DNA of 64,000 nt from Massilia phyllostachyos (GCF_021044825.1 NZ_JAJNOC010000002.1:806001-870000), one strand, 5' to 3'; shown: positions 1 through 9,048, counted from the first letter of the stretch. Notes: generated by a model not told the origin, from the sequence alone. Numbers and translations: made by a program.

Positions 1-1601
1 CCGCCGTCAACGGCCAGGTGCCGGCACCGACCCTTTACTGGAACGAAGGCGACACCGTCACGATCCGTGTCACAAATCGCCTGCCAGCGGTCAGTTCGAT
101 CCATTGGCACGGCATCCTGCTGCCGGCCGACATGGACGGCGTCCCGGGGCTGAGCTTTTCAGGGATCGCTCCGGGCCAGACCTTTACTTACCGGTTCCAG
201 GTCAGGCAGTCCGGGACTTACTGGTATCACAGCCATTCGGGCCTCCAGGAGCAGACTGGCCTGTACGGCCCGATCGTCGTGCTTCCCAAGGGAGGAGAGC
301 GGGTCCGCGCCGAGCGCGAGCATGTGGTCATGCTGTCCGACTGGACCGATGAAAAGCCCGAGCGCGTCCTGGCCAAGCTGAAGAAGATGAGCGACTTCTT
401 CAATAACAAGCAGCCGACCTTCGGGGAGTTCTACAGCGACATTCGGAAGATGGGGCTTGCCGCAGCGGTCGAGAAGCGCAAGATGTGGAACCAGATGCGT
501 ATGATGCCCACGGACTTCAGCGACGTGACGGCGAGCCGGAACATCGGCGGCGCGCTGCGCTATCTGATCAACGGCGCGACCTCGGACGTTAACTGGACTG
601 GGCTGTTCCGCCCCGGCGAGAAAGTGCGGCTGCGCTTTATCAACGGCGCCGCGACAACCATTTTCGACGTGCGCATTCCCGGCCTGAAGATGACCGTGAT
701 CGCCGCCGACGGGCAGGATGTCGAGCCGGTCACGGTCGATGAGATGCGCATCTCGGTCGCGGAAACCTATGATGTGATCGTCGAGCCGGCCGAGGACCGG
801 GCATACACGATCTTTGCACAGTCGATCGGCCGTTCCGGATCGGTGCGGGCAACGCTGGCGCCCCGTCCGGGCATGCAGGCGCCCGTTCCCGACATCGATG
901 AAGCGCAGTGGCTGACGATGGTCGACATGATGGGCGCCATGGCGATGTCCGGCGCGCACGGCGCCCATGGGGCGGGCGGGGGAGCGATGCGGCATGCACA
1001 GGATGCGGCAACGGCCGGGGATCCGCATGCAGGCCAAACGACGCCGGCCGCTCCTGCGACAAGCAGGGCGATCCACCCGCCCAGGGTTACCCACGCGCGC
1101 ACGGAATACGGTCCAGGCGTCGACATGCGCGTCGACATGCCCAGGACGAACCTCGACGATCCCGGGGTGAACCTGCGCGGCAACAGCCGCCGGGTGCTGA
1201 CCTACGCTGACCTGCGCACCATCGGCGGGCCGGTCGATCCGCGTGAGCCGTCCCGCGAAATCGAGCTTCACCTGACCGGGAACATGGAGCGCTTCATGTG
1301 GTCTTTCGACGGCCAGAAATTCTCAGAGTCGCTGCCCATCCGCTTCAGGCATGGGGAGCGCCTGCGTATCGTCCTGGTGAACGACACGATGATGAATCAT
1401 CCGATCCACCTGCACGGCATGTGGAGTGAGCTGGAGTCGGAATCGGGCCAGTTCCAGGTCCGCAAGCACACCATCAATGTGCAGCCGGCCAAGCGCGTCA
1501 GTTTCCGAGTGACCGCTGATGCGCCCGGCCACTGGGCGTTCCACTGTCACCTGCTCTATCACATGGAAGCAGGCATGTTCAGGGAGGTAGTCGTATCATG
1601 A
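1..1601 (+). CDS. copA: CopA-type periplasmic multicopper oxidase, 5' end cut by window
   Basis: Copper-resistance multicopper oxidase, expected in the periplasm, where it oxidises Cu(I) and binds copper. The frame is open from base 3 (A-V-N-G-Q-V...), so the start and the Tat signal lie before the window; the GTG at 18 is internal. Visible copper ligands are HWHG near the start, YWYHSHSG about 70 residues in, HPIHLHGMW and the C-terminal HCHLLYHMEAGM, which carries the axial Met of type 1 copper. A Met/His-rich stretch (HGAHGAGGG..., about residues 310-350) is typical of CopA and not of plain laccases. The stop overlaps the copB start (ATGA at 1598-1601), so the two are translationally coupled. 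Family call is secure; only the N terminus is missing. Confidence 0.93.
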   Translation, partial: AVNGQVPAPTLYWNEGDTVTIRVTNRLPAVSSIHWHGILLPADMDGVPGLSFSGIAPGQTFTYRFQVRQSGTYWYHSHSGLQEQTGLYGPIVVLPKGGERVRAEREHVVMLSDWTDEKPERVLAKLKKMSDFFNNKQPTFGEFYSDIRKMGLAAAVEKRKMWNQMRMMPTDFSDVTASRNIGGALRYLINGATSDVNWTGLFRPGEKVRLRFINGAATTIFDVRIPGLKMTVIAADGQDVEPVTVDEMRISVAETYDVIVEPAEDRAYTIFAQSIGRSGSVRATLAPRPGMQAPVPDIDEAQWLTMVDMMGAMAMSGAHGAHGAGGGAMRHAQDAATAGDPHAGQTTPAAPATSRAIHPPRVTHARTEYGPGVDMRVDMPRTNLDDPGVNLRGNSRRVLTYADLRTIGGPVDPREPSREIELHLTGNMERFMWSFDGQKFSESLPIRFRHGERLRIVLVNDTMMNHPIHLHGMWSELESESGQFQVRKHTINVQPAKRVSFRVTADAPGHWAFHCHLLYHMEAGMFREVVVS

Positions 1602-2833
1602 AAAACCAGTTGAAGGGGCCGATCCCTTACGCCCTGGCGCTCGCCTTGATACTCCCGCAGGTCGCTGCGGCGCAGGAGGCGGCCACGCAGCAAGTTAGCC
1701 AGCCAATAAAGCAAGACCCGCACCAAGGGGATGGAGACGCCCATGCCGGACACGGGACGCGTATGGCGAAGGAGCAGGGCGCCACCCGTCAGGCAACCGA
1801 GCCAGACCATGCGGCGATGGGCCATGGCAGCCCCGCTTCCGCGGTAGGGACTGCGCAATCCGCCCCGCGCCCCAAACAAGTCCAGGATGAGGGCCACGGC
1901 GGGGCGCATGCAGGACACATGACACCGCCGCCGGCGCCTCCCGCACAGGAACAGGCTACGGCCGGACAGGGGCAGCCCATCGACCATGCGGCAATGGGTC
2001 ATGGGCCTGCGACTGGTTCGTCACCGTCGGCCACGCACGACGCAATGGCGCAACCGGATCGGACCAACGCGGCGCCGAGTGGTGCGCACGAGATGCAGAT
2101 GGGCCGAATGCAGGGCGGTCCACCGCCGGCCGATACGCGCGACCCGAGCGCCTACAACGAAGGCACGCGGTTTGCTCACCTCGGCAACCATGAGATGAAT
2201 GACAACGCGCCATTCTGGAAGGTACTGGTCGATAAGGCCGAGGCGGCCAAAGGCGACGGCGAGCGTAGCCAGAACGTCGAGATCGAGGCCTGGTACGGCA
2301 ACGACTACAACAAGGCGTGGGTCAAGGTCGAAGGAGAACGGCGGGGCGGGGCGCTGGAAGCGGCGCGCACCGAGCTGCTCTGGGACCGGGCCTTTGCGCC
2401 TTTCTGGAGCACACAGCTCGGCATTCGGCACGACAGCGGCGAGGGTCCAAGCCGCAACTGGCTCGCGTTCGGCGTGCAGGGACTGGCGCCGTACTGGTTC
2501 GAGACCGAGGCCACCGCCTACTGGCGTCCGGGCGGCGGCTTTGCCGCGCGCCTGAACGCCAAATACGAAATCCTGTTCACGTCCCGCCTGATCCTGGAAC
2601 CCGAGTTGGCGGCCAACCTGTACAGCCGGAGCGACCTAGAAGGTGGCACGGGCAGCGGACTATCGGACATCAACGCCGGCCTGCGCCTGCGCTACGAAGT
2701 CACCCGCCAGTTCGCGCCCTATGTCGGGGTGACCTGGAGCAGGCAGTTCGGCAGGACGGCCGACATCACCAGGCACAGTGGCGGGGACAGGAACGAAGTG
2801 CAGGCCGTCGCCGGCGTGCGGTTCTGGTTCTGA
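1598..2833 (+). CDS. copB: CopB, outer-membrane copper resistance protein
   Basis: 411 aa. An N-terminal signal peptide (about 25 residues ending near AAAQ) is followed by roughly 150 residues of low-complexity Met/His-rich sequence with repeats of the HAAMGHG and HAGHMTPP kind, a likely copper-binding region. The C-terminal 230 residues are a beta-rich CopB domain, with alternating aromatic and charged strands and a final GVRFWF, typical of an outer-membrane barrel. The start overlaps the copA stop by 4 bases. In known copAB systems CopB sits in the outer membrane and sequesters or exports copper. Copper as ligand follows from family and context. Confidence 0.92.
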   Translation: MKNQLKGPIPYALALALILPQVAAAQEAATQQVSQPIKQDPHQGDGDAHAGHGTRMAKEQGATRQATEPDHAAMGHGSPASAVGTAQSAPRPKQVQDEGHGGAHAGHMTPPPAPPAQEQATAGQGQPIDHAAMGHGPATGSSPSATHDAMAQPDRTNAAPSGAHEMQMGRMQGGPPPADTRDPSAYNEGTRFAHLGNHEMNDNAPFWKVLVDKAEAAKGDGERSQNVEIEAWYGNDYNKAWVKVEGERRGGALEAARTELLWDRAFAPFWSTQLGIRHDSGEGPSRNWLAFGVQGLAPYWFETEATAYWRPGGGFAARLNAKYEILFTSRLILEPELAANLYSRSDLEGGTGSGLSDINAGLRLRYEVTRQFAPYVGVTWSRQFGRTADITRHSGGDRNEVQAVAGVRFWF

Positions 2834-2937
2834 TTCCAGCTGGGGAAGCGTAGCGGCCGCATGAGCCGAACGACGCGCTGAGAGGCGTGCAGGAACCTGA
2901 AAGAGGCGAACTCTCAACCAATGCAAGGAGAAAGATC

Positions 2938-3315
2938 ATGAATCAAACTCAATTCCAATCCTGTATCCAGGCCTGCTATGACTGCGCGCAGGCATGCGAC
3001 ACCTGCGCCGCAGCGTGCCTGCAGGAGCCGGATCCGAAGATGATGGCCCGCTGTATTGAGCTGGACAATGAATGCGCGGCCATGTGTCGACTTGCCGCCC
3101 AACTGATGAGCCGTTCGACCGAACACGCGATGCAGGTATGCCAGCTGTGCGCCGCCATCTGCGACGCCTGTGCTGAAGAGTGTGCACAGCATCAGGCCCA
3201 GCATTGCCAGGACTGCGCCACGGCTTGCCGGCGCTGTGCCCAGGAGTGCCGCAGCATGGCCCAGTCGGGCTCCGGCGCCGGATCGTCGCTTGGTACCCAC
3301 TCGGCATCCCATTAA
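2938..3315 (+). CDS. Cysteine-rich four-helix-bundle copper-binding protein (Csp-like)
   Basis: 125 aa with 19 cysteines, mostly as CxxC and CxxxC pairs along predicted helices, plus a Gly/Ser/His tail. This is the pattern of the DUF326/Csp copper-storage family, in which Cys line the core of a four-helix bundle and bind many Cu(I) ions. No signal peptide is visible, so a cytosolic location (Csp3-like) is likelier than an exported one. I chose the ATG at 2938 because AAGGAGAAAG lies directly upstream; an in-frame start at 2887 has no ribosome site. It lies 104 bases after copB, probably in the same transcript. Confidence 0.85.
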   Translation: MNQTQFQSCIQACYDCAQACDTCAAACLQEPDPKMMARCIELDNECAAMCRLAAQLMSRSTEHAMQVCQLCAAICDACAEECAQHQAQHCQDCATACRRCAQECRSMAQSGSGAGSSLGTHSASH

Positions 3316-3378
3316 TCGCACCGGGACGGCCGCGGTCGTCCCTGGAATGCCACACATTCAGTTTTAGGAGGACAGATA

Positions 3379-4887
3379 ATGGCAAAGAACATGGATCGAG
3401 AGCGGGATACATCGGACGCACGCCAGCGTGATGCGGGCGCACAAGCGTTGGAGCGGGTGGCGGAGCAGCATGCCAGGTTTGGCCTATCGTTTGATTTCGA
3501 CGCCGGTATGGCACCGTACGATTACGCCATCAAGGTTGGAACCGGTGGTCCCAATCATTTCCTCGGCGGCGCTGCGCGCGACTACCTCTGGGGGCTCGCC
3601 GGTACGGACTCGCTGAGCGGCGGCGCGGGGAACGATAATCTGTTCGGCGATGGCGGTACCGACCTGCTGGTAGGCGGTGACGGCGGCGACCGCCTTGTGG
3701 GCGGTAAGGGCAATGACAGGCTGTTCGGTGGTGCGGGAGCCGACGGGTTGATGGGAGGCATCGGTAACGACCTTCTCGACGAAGGCGACGGTCATGGTGA
3801 CCTGAACGGCGGACCGGGCAATGACATCCTGATCGGCGGCCGCGGCGCCGACGCCTTCATGATTTCGCCCGATAGCGGACACGACGTGATCAGGGACTTT
3901 ACAGCAGGGCCGGGCATGTTCGACCACCTGGCGATCAAAGGCCTGAGCTGGGGCGACCTGTCCTTTGCCGATACGGCTGACGGCGTCGAGGTCAGCTGGA
4001 ACGGTGGGTCAGTACTCCTTAACGGGGTAAAGATGGCCGATCTGTCGCAGGACGACTTCATGTTCGCCGATTCTCCCGAACTTCCTCCGTCCTCGCGCGC
4101 CGCCGATGGGCCAGCGCCCGAGCGGCCGACCATGAGCCAGGAAGGCCCCGTGATCACCGGCTCGGACCGCGCGAACCCGGCATTCGACCGCATCGCCGAC
4201 GCCATGCTCCGGCGCGACATACCCGTGGGCTTCGACTTTACCGGCGACGAACGCTACACGGTCAAGGTAGGAACGGGCGGCGCCGACGTGTTCAATGGCG
4301 GCGCGAGCTGGGACCAGCTGTTCGGGCGCGACGGCGACGACCGGCTGTTCGGCAATGGGGGCAACGACATCCTCCAGGGAGACGCCGGCAACGACCAGCT
4401 GGACGGCGGCGCGGGCTCGGACAGGCTCGACGGTGGCATGGGCAAGGACAGGTTGGCCGGTGGCGACGGGGAAGACGAGGTGATGGGGGCGGAAGGTGAC
4501 GACACGATCGACGCCGGCGCCGGCCACGACATGATCGACGGGGGCATGGGTAACGATACCATTCGTGGCGGCACCGGTGCCGATGCCTTCATGGTGATGC
4601 CCGACAGCGGCCACGATATCGTGCTCGACTTCGAAGCCAGGGGCGCAGCGCAGGGCGCCTTCGATCACATCGCGTTCATCGACATCCTGCCTGAGCAGGT
4701 AGCGGTACGGGACGTGGACGCCGGCGCGCTCATCTCCTGGGATACCGATGGCGATGGCTCCGCGGACGGTTCGGTGCTGCTTCAAGGGGTCTACAAGGTC
4801 GACCTGCGGCAGTCCGACTTCATGTTCAATGAAGAGCCGGCGTTCATTGCAGGGATCAGCACCGTCGGATCCGATTACATTTTCTGA
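3379..4887 (+). CDS. RTX (hemolysin-type calcium-binding) repeat protein, duplicated two-domain
   Basis: 502 aa, start set by TTTTAGGAGG upstream. It has two homologous halves. Each begins with (D/E)-F-D-x-G or VGFDFTG followed by a VKVGTGG segment, runs through a block of GGxGNDxLxGG nonapeptides (about 60-150 and 310-400), and ends in a GADAFM-PDSGHD-I-DF module closing with DFMF (about 225 and 490). No N-terminal signal is present; the C-terminal SDYIF tail resembles a type I secretion end, but no HlyB/HlyD genes are in the window. Role unknown. Its place behind copAB and csp suggests a metal-linked or envelope function, but that is inference. Confidence 0.85.
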   Translation: MAKNMDRERDTSDARQRDAGAQALERVAEQHARFGLSFDFDAGMAPYDYAIKVGTGGPNHFLGGAARDYLWGLAGTDSLSGGAGNDNLFGDGGTDLLVGGDGGDRLVGGKGNDRLFGGAGADGLMGGIGNDLLDEGDGHGDLNGGPGNDILIGGRGADAFMISPDSGHDVIRDFTAGPGMFDHLAIKGLSWGDLSFADTADGVEVSWNGGSVLLNGVKMADLSQDDFMFADSPELPPSSRAADGPAPERPTMSQEGPVITGSDRANPAFDRIADAMLRRDIPVGFDFTGDERYTVKVGTGGADVFNGGASWDQLFGRDGDDRLFGNGGNDILQGDAGNDQLDGGAGSDRLDGGMGKDRLAGGDGEDEVMGAEGDDTIDAGAGHDMIDGGMGNDTIRGGTGADAFMVMPDSGHDIVLDFEARGAAQGAFDHIAFIDILPEQVAVRDVDAGALISWDTDGDGSADGSVLLQGVYKVDLRQSDFMFNEEPAFIAGISTVGSDYIF

Positions 4888-4896
4888 TGCGGTGGC

Positions 4897-4920
4897 TGCC
4901 GGACCCGGTGGGGTCCGGCA
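4897..4920. terminator. Hairpin between converging copper operons
   Basis: TGCCGGACC, a 6-base loop and GGTCCGGCA form a perfect 9-bp stem in the 67-base gap between the RTX gene (plus) and the NTF2-like gene (minus). There is no clear T run on either side, so it may work as a bidirectional or Rho-assisted terminator. Confidence 0.55.
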
Positions 4921-4954
4921 GGAAGGCGAGCAGCAACCGCCCGCCTTCCAAATG

Positions 4955-5398
4955 TCACTTTGCCTTGCGTGAAGACCAGTGCACGTGCACGATCGACCAG
5001 TTGTCGCCCTTCTTCTCGAGGACGGCGGTGCCCGTGCCGAACACGTGCACGGGTTGGCCACGTGAGGTTCCGGTCGTCTCCGTTTCTTCCCAAACGATGG
5101 CGGTGTTGCCATCGACGCGCTCGGTCTGCTTCAATACTTTCCGGGTCGAGCTCTTGGCGAACTGCATGTCGCCACCGAGGTGGTGGCTCGCATATTCATC
5201 GCGCGAGCGTTCGACGTAGCCGGCTTCGTAGATAGCGATCTCGGGAGACAGCAGCGCGAGCGCTTTCGTCTTGTCGCCGTTGACAAGCGCTTCATGGAAA
5301 GCTGCAAGGGTTTCCTTTGGCGAGGCAGCAAAGCTGCTTCCGTGGATGCCGAGCAGACCGGTCGCGAGGATGGTGACTGCCAGTGATTTCTTGAACAT
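4955..5398 (-). CDS. NTF2-like (SnoaL/DUF4440) exported protein
   Basis: 147 aa. A signal peptide (MFKKSLAVTILATGLLGIHGSSFA) is followed by one NTF2-fold domain: a helix with FHEALVNGDKTKALALLSPE, then curved beta strands ending in GDNWSIVHVHWSSR. It is the last gene of the copper operon, 25 bases after copD. Such SnoaL-like periplasmic proteins are often found beside copCD, with no proven function. A second member of the fold (33517-33945) lies in the transposon cargo; they are clearly different sequences. Confidence 0.8.
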   Translation of the reverse strand: MFKKSLAVTILATGLLGIHGSSFAASPKETLAAFHEALVNGDKTKALALLSPEIAIYEAGYVERSRDEYASHHLGGDMQFAKSSTRKVLKQTERVDGNTAIVWEETETTGTSRGQPVHVFGTGTAVLEKKGDNWSIVHVHWSSRKAK

Positions 5399-5423
5399 GT
5401 TTGCTCCTTCGTATAGTTATTGT

Positions 5424-6365
5424 TCAGGACGCCATAGGTGGCGAGGTTGAGGTCAGGAACGCCGCTGTGATAAGCACCGCCACCAGGACGATTGCCTCGA
5501 CCTGGAGGATGCGTGCAAACATGCCGCTCGCAGCGCGTGCCTCTTGCCCCGGCTTTTGGAGGGAGCGCAGCAGGGAAGGCATGACGACGATACGATTGAA
5601 GCCGCCAAGCGCCGCGGCGCACAGGACGAGCCCGACTTTGATCAGCAAGGTCGTGCCGTAAGGATTGCCGAACAGGTTGTCAGGGCTTTCCAGCACGCGC
5701 CAGGTGCTGATCGCGCCGGTCACGAAGATGCCCGCCAGGGCGACGGTCGCGCTGCGCGACAGGGCGTCGACGTAGACGGCGCAGTCGGCCCGGCTGCCGG
5801 ATGCGGTGTCAGGCAAGACCCGCAGGGTGATCAGGCCCGCCACGATCACTTCCCCGACCCAGATGCTGATCAACACCAGGTGGACCCAGTCGACCACGAC
5901 GGCCCAGGTGAAGTCGCCAGAGGCGCCGGCGTGACTGACCATGCTGCGGCTATAGAGCAACACGCCGATCGCGCCGATCCGGAGCACGGACGTCGCTGCG
6001 GCTGCCTGCACGTGCGTTCCGGCCGCGGAGGCCGCCGCCACAACAACAAGCGCGGCGGCACCGATCATCCATGCGAGCCCGAAGTGTGTTCCCGTGATAA
6101 CCGACCGTACTGCGGGCAACGCTTCGGCGAGCGGGACTTCGGCCATCGACGCTGCCTCGATCCAGAGGATGGCGACATAAGCCAGCATCGCTGCGCCAGT
6201 TCCCGCCAGCAGGGCCGTACGCAGGCGCGGCAGCATCTTGCGCGCCCATGGGGAGGTCCTGGTGCGCAGCCAGAGCGTTGCGGCGCTCGCGCCGACAAGT
6301 ACCGCCAGGAACAAGTTCAGAAAAGCGGTGACGGCGCGTTGCGCCGACGCGAGATCCGACTCCAA
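5424..6365 (-). CDS. copD: CopD copper-resistance inner-membrane protein
   Basis: 313 aa polytopic protein with about eight hydrophobic segments, matching the CopD/YebZ family, which works with CopC in copper uptake or handling across the inner membrane. The only start that fits is TTG at 6365, placed directly after the copC stop (TAA at 6368-6366), so translation is probably coupled to copC. Conserved polar residues within membrane segments (for example HVQ and SHAGASGDF) are likely metal-site candidates. The copC-copD pairing makes the call firm. Confidence 0.88.
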   Translation of the reverse strand: MESDLASAQRAVTAFLNLFLAVLVGASAATLWLRTRTSPWARKMLPRLRTALLAGTGAAMLAYVAILWIEAASMAEVPLAEALPAVRSVITGTHFGLAWMIGAAALVVVAAASAAGTHVQAAAATSVLRIGAIGVLLYSRSMVSHAGASGDFTWAVVVDWVHLVLISIWVGEVIVAGLITLRVLPDTASGSRADCAVYVDALSRSATVALAGIFVTGAISTWRVLESPDNLFGNPYGTTLLIKVGLVLCAAALGGFNRIVVMPSLLRSLQKPGQEARAASGMFARILQVEAIVLVAVLITAAFLTSTSPPMAS

Positions 6366-6731
6366 TTACTTCACCCGGAACGAGAATTCGCCCTTGACCT
6401 TGTGGCCGTCGCGAGTGACAGTCGTCCACTGCACACGGTAAGCACCCGAGTGCAGTCCGGGCGTACTGGCGATCAGGGCTTTTGCATCGGCGGGATCGAC
6501 TGCGATCTTCGACGGCTCCACAATCGCCCCTTTCTCGTCGACCAGCCTGACCTTGCTGAAGGGCAGTTCCAGGGGCTCGTTGAACTGCAGGCGCACCTGT
6601 GCCGGTGCGGGGCTCACGACGCTGTTGGCCTGGGGAGACGAGCCTTCCAGTTTGGCATGGGCTAGCACAGCTGGGGCGGCAATCGTTGCCACGGCCGCAG
6701 CTGCGGCGACGATGAAGTTCTTGAATTTCAT
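6366..6731 (-). CDS. copC: CopC periplasmic copper-binding protein
   Basis: 121 aa. The signal peptide ends at AVLA before HAKLEGSSP, so the mature protein would begin with the metal-binding His25 that is typical of CopC. The rest is a single Ig-like beta barrel with the family strand pattern VRLQFNEPLELPFSKVRLVDE and the C-terminal VTRDGHKVKGEFSFRV holding a second His. The Met-rich Cu(I) loop of Pseudomonas CopC is absent, so it is probably a Cu(II)-only type. It is directly followed by copD. Confidence 0.9.
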   Translation of the reverse strand: MKFKNFIVAAAAAVATIAAPAVLAHAKLEGSSPQANSVVSPAPAQVRLQFNEPLELPFSKVRLVDEKGAIVEPSKIAVDPADAKALIASTPGLHSGAYRVQWTTVTRDGHKVKGEFSFRVK

Positions 6732-6794
6732 TTATTTCTCCTGAATGTCCGACGCGCTGTGCGCGCAGGAAGAAATTGAAGGACGGGCTTGTGG

Positions 6795-7151
6795 TTACTG
6801 CGCTTTCTGCATCTGTACGATGGTTACGGCGCCGTTCACCCGGTCGGCTGCGAACTTGACCTTGTCGCCCACTTTGACCTGGTCGAGCATGCTTGCTTCC
6901 TTCACGCGCAGGACCATGGTCATCGCAGCCATGTCGAGGTTCCTGATTTCGCCGTGGCGCAGGGTGATCTTCCCGGCCTCCTTGTCGATCTTCTTCACCT
7001 CACCATCGGTCAGCTCGGCCGCCGCCGGCGCTTCATGGCCCGCATGTGCCGCACCGTGCGCGCCATGGCCGGCGTGGGAGTCCTGCGCGAATGCGACAGT
7101 GCTAGCGGCAGTCATCACGATAGCCAGTGTCAGTTTCGAGAATGCGTTCAT
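6795..7151 (-). CDS. CusF-like periplasmic copper-binding protein
   Basis: 118 aa: a signal peptide of about 22 residues, a short His-rich linker (HAGHGAHGAAHAGHE), then a small OB-fold CusF domain with H-x-x-I-x-N-L-D-M-A-A-M-T-M. In E. coli CusF the matching stretch has His36, Trp44, Met47 and Met49; here the Trp position is a Met. Cu(I) binding by His and Met is therefore expected without the cation-pi Trp. It sits between DUF411 and copC in the operon. No CusCBA RND pump is in the window, so a chaperone role towards CopC/CopD or the oxidase is likelier; that is inference. Confidence 0.82.
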   Translation of the reverse strand: MNAFSKLTLAIVMTAASTVAFAQDSHAGHGAHGAAHAGHEAPAAAELTDGEVKKIDKEAGKITLRHGEIRNLDMAAMTMVLRVKEASMLDQVKVGDKVKFAADRVNGAVTIVQMQKAQ

Positions 7152-7175
7152 GGTGTTTCCTTTCGTTGAGTCGGT

Positions 7176-7619
7176 TCAGTTGTAGTGTTTGAAAACTTTG
7201 GTCTTGCCATTGGCTTGCACCAGCAGGACGTCGAACGGGTCCTTCCGCGGACCTTCCATACCTGGGGAGCCAAGCGGCATCGCTGGCACAGCCATTCCCT
7301 TTGCCTTCGGCTTTTCGGCCAGTAGACGCTTGATCTCGCTCGCCGGTACGTGCCCCTCGATCGCATAGCCTTGCACCATCGCGGTATGGCACGAGCCCAA
7401 CTCATTGGGAATACCGCCCCGTTCACGGTAATCCGACGGGTTGGCGACGTTCGACACCTTGGGAGCGAAGCCGTTGGCCTTCAGGTGGTCCACCCAGGCC
7501 GCGCAGCAGCCGCAGGACTCGCTCTTGAAGACTTCGATGACAGGGGCGGCCGCCATTGCCAGCACCGGCATGGACAGGGCAGCCGCAAAGGTAGATCGTA
7601 GAATCAGTCGATTGAGCAT
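7176..7619 (-). CDS. DUF411 metal-binding exported protein
   Basis: 147 aa, start chosen at 7619 because AAGGAGGTG lies 7 bases upstream. A signal peptide (MLNRLILRSTFAAALSMPVLAMA) is followed by a DUF411 domain: the thioredoxin-like FKSESCGCCAAWVDHLKANGF with CxCC, then GSCHTAMVQGYAIEGHVPASEIKRLL, which holds a conserved Cys and His, and the late MPLGSPGME motif. DUF411 proteins are common in copper and silver clusters, with metal binding presumed. It lies 22 bases behind the multicopper oxidase gene. Confidence 0.85.
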   Translation of the reverse strand: MLNRLILRSTFAAALSMPVLAMAAAPVIEVFKSESCGCCAAWVDHLKANGFAPKVSNVANPSDYRERGGIPNELGSCHTAMVQGYAIEGHVPASEIKRLLAEKPKAKGMAVPAMPLGSPGMEGPRKDPFDVLLVQANGKTKVFKHYN

Positions 7620-7641
7620 GAAGTGCACCTCCTTGACGTTG

Positions 7642-9033
7642 TCAGTGATGGCCCTGGTGGCCCTTGGGTTTGCGCACCGTGACTTCCACCTCGGGCGTTT
7701 TCGCTGCTGGCATGGACTGGCCGCCCACGTTCTGGTTGCGGACCGCCGTCGGCGGCTCGCCCTTCCATTCGTAGGCAACCGTGCCGGCCGGGTGCTTGTA
7801 CCAGCCCGGATCCTTGTAGTCGCCCGGCTTCTGGTCGCGGCGCACCTTCAGCACGGTGAACATGCCGCCCATCTCCACGCCGCCGAACGGGCCCTGGCCG
7901 GTCATCATCGGGAGCGTGTTGTCTGGGATTGGCATTTCCATGTCGCCCATCGAACCGCCTTTTTCGCCCATGACCATGTAGTCCGGTACCAGCTTGGTGA
8001 TCTTCTCGGCCACGCCGCGGTGGTCGACACCGATCAGCGTCGGGACGTCGTGGCCCATCGCGTTCATGGTGTGGTGCGACTTGTGGCAGTGGAAGGCCCA
8101 GTCGCCCGGCTCGTCGGCGATGAATTCGATGGCGCGCATCTGGCCCACCGCGACGTCGGTCGTCACTTCGGGCCAGCGCGATTCCGGACGGGTCCAGCCG
8201 CCGTCGGTGCCCGTGACTTCGAACTCGTGCCCGTGCAGGTGGATCGGGTGGTTGGTCATCGTCAGGTTGCCGACGCGGATACGCACGCGATCATTCTGGC
8301 GTACGTTCATCGTGTCGATGCCTGGAAAGGCCCGGCTGTTGAAGGTCCAGAGGTTAAAGTCCAGCATCTCGTTGACGCGCGGGGTGTAGCTGCCGGGCTC
8401 GATGTCGTACGCGTTCAGCAGGAATACGAAGTCGCGGTCGACCCGGTGGTGGGCCGGATTCTTCGGGTGCGTGACCCAGAAACCCATCATCCCCATCGCC
8501 ATCTGCACCATCTCGTCGGCGTGTGGGTGGTACATGAAGGTGCCCGGGCGGCGGGCGACGAACTCATACACGAAGGTCTTGCCCGGCTGGATACCGGGCT
8601 GGTTCAGGCCGGTGACGCCGTCCATGCCGTTGGGCAGGCGCTGGCCATGCCAGTGGATGCTGGTGTGCTCCGGCAGCTTGTTGGTGACGAAGATGCGGAC
8701 ACGATCGCCCTCGACCACCTCGATGGTCGGGCCCGGGCTCTGGCCGTTGTAGCCCCACAGGTTGGCTTTCATGCCCGGTGCTATCTCGCGCACCACGGGT
8801 TCGGCGATCAGGTGGAACTCCTTGACCCCATTGTTCATGCGCCAGGGCAGGGACCAGCCATTCAGGGTGACGACCGGGTTGTAGGGACGGCCGTTGGGCG
8901 GCGGCGGTGGCGGTTGGGTGGCCGCGGTGGTCATGATGGGCGCTTCGGGTAGGGTGGCCGCGCCGGCGCGGCTCACCAGGCCGGCGCCAACCAGTGCAGC
9001 TGCGCCAGTGAAAAAATCTCGACGTGAACTCAT
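7642..9033 (-). CDS. Tat-exported multicopper oxidase
   Basis: 463 aa. N terminus MSSRRDFFTGAAALVGAG carries a twin-arginine signal. Copper ligands are HWHG (STSIHWHGQRLP-like), HPHADEMVQM, HPIHLHGHEFEV and the terminal HCHKSHHTMNAMGH. It is shorter than CopA and lacks a long Met-rich insert, so it is a separate oxidase and not a second CopA; about 100 residues of Gly/Pro-rich tail end in HQGHH. It follows the TolC-family gene by 15 bases in the operon. Probable role is periplasmic Cu(I) oxidation; the physiological substrate is not shown by sequence. Confidence 0.85.
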   Translation of the reverse strand: MSSRRDFFTGAAALVGAGLVSRAGAATLPEAPIMTTAATQPPPPPPNGRPYNPVVTLNGWSLPWRMNNGVKEFHLIAEPVVREIAPGMKANLWGYNGQSPGPTIEVVEGDRVRIFVTNKLPEHTSIHWHGQRLPNGMDGVTGLNQPGIQPGKTFVYEFVARRPGTFMYHPHADEMVQMAMGMMGFWVTHPKNPAHHRVDRDFVFLLNAYDIEPGSYTPRVNEMLDFNLWTFNSRAFPGIDTMNVRQNDRVRIRVGNLTMTNHPIHLHGHEFEVTGTDGGWTRPESRWPEVTTDVAVGQMRAIEFIADEPGDWAFHCHKSHHTMNAMGHDVPTLIGVDHRGVAEKITKLVPDYMVMGEKGGSMGDMEMPIPDNTLPMMTGQGPFGGVEMGGMFTVLKVRRDQKPGDYKDPGWYKHPAGTVAYEWKGEPPTAVRNQNVGGQSMPAAKTPEVEVTVRKPKGHQGHH

Positions 9034-9048
9034 TACAAATTTCCTTGT

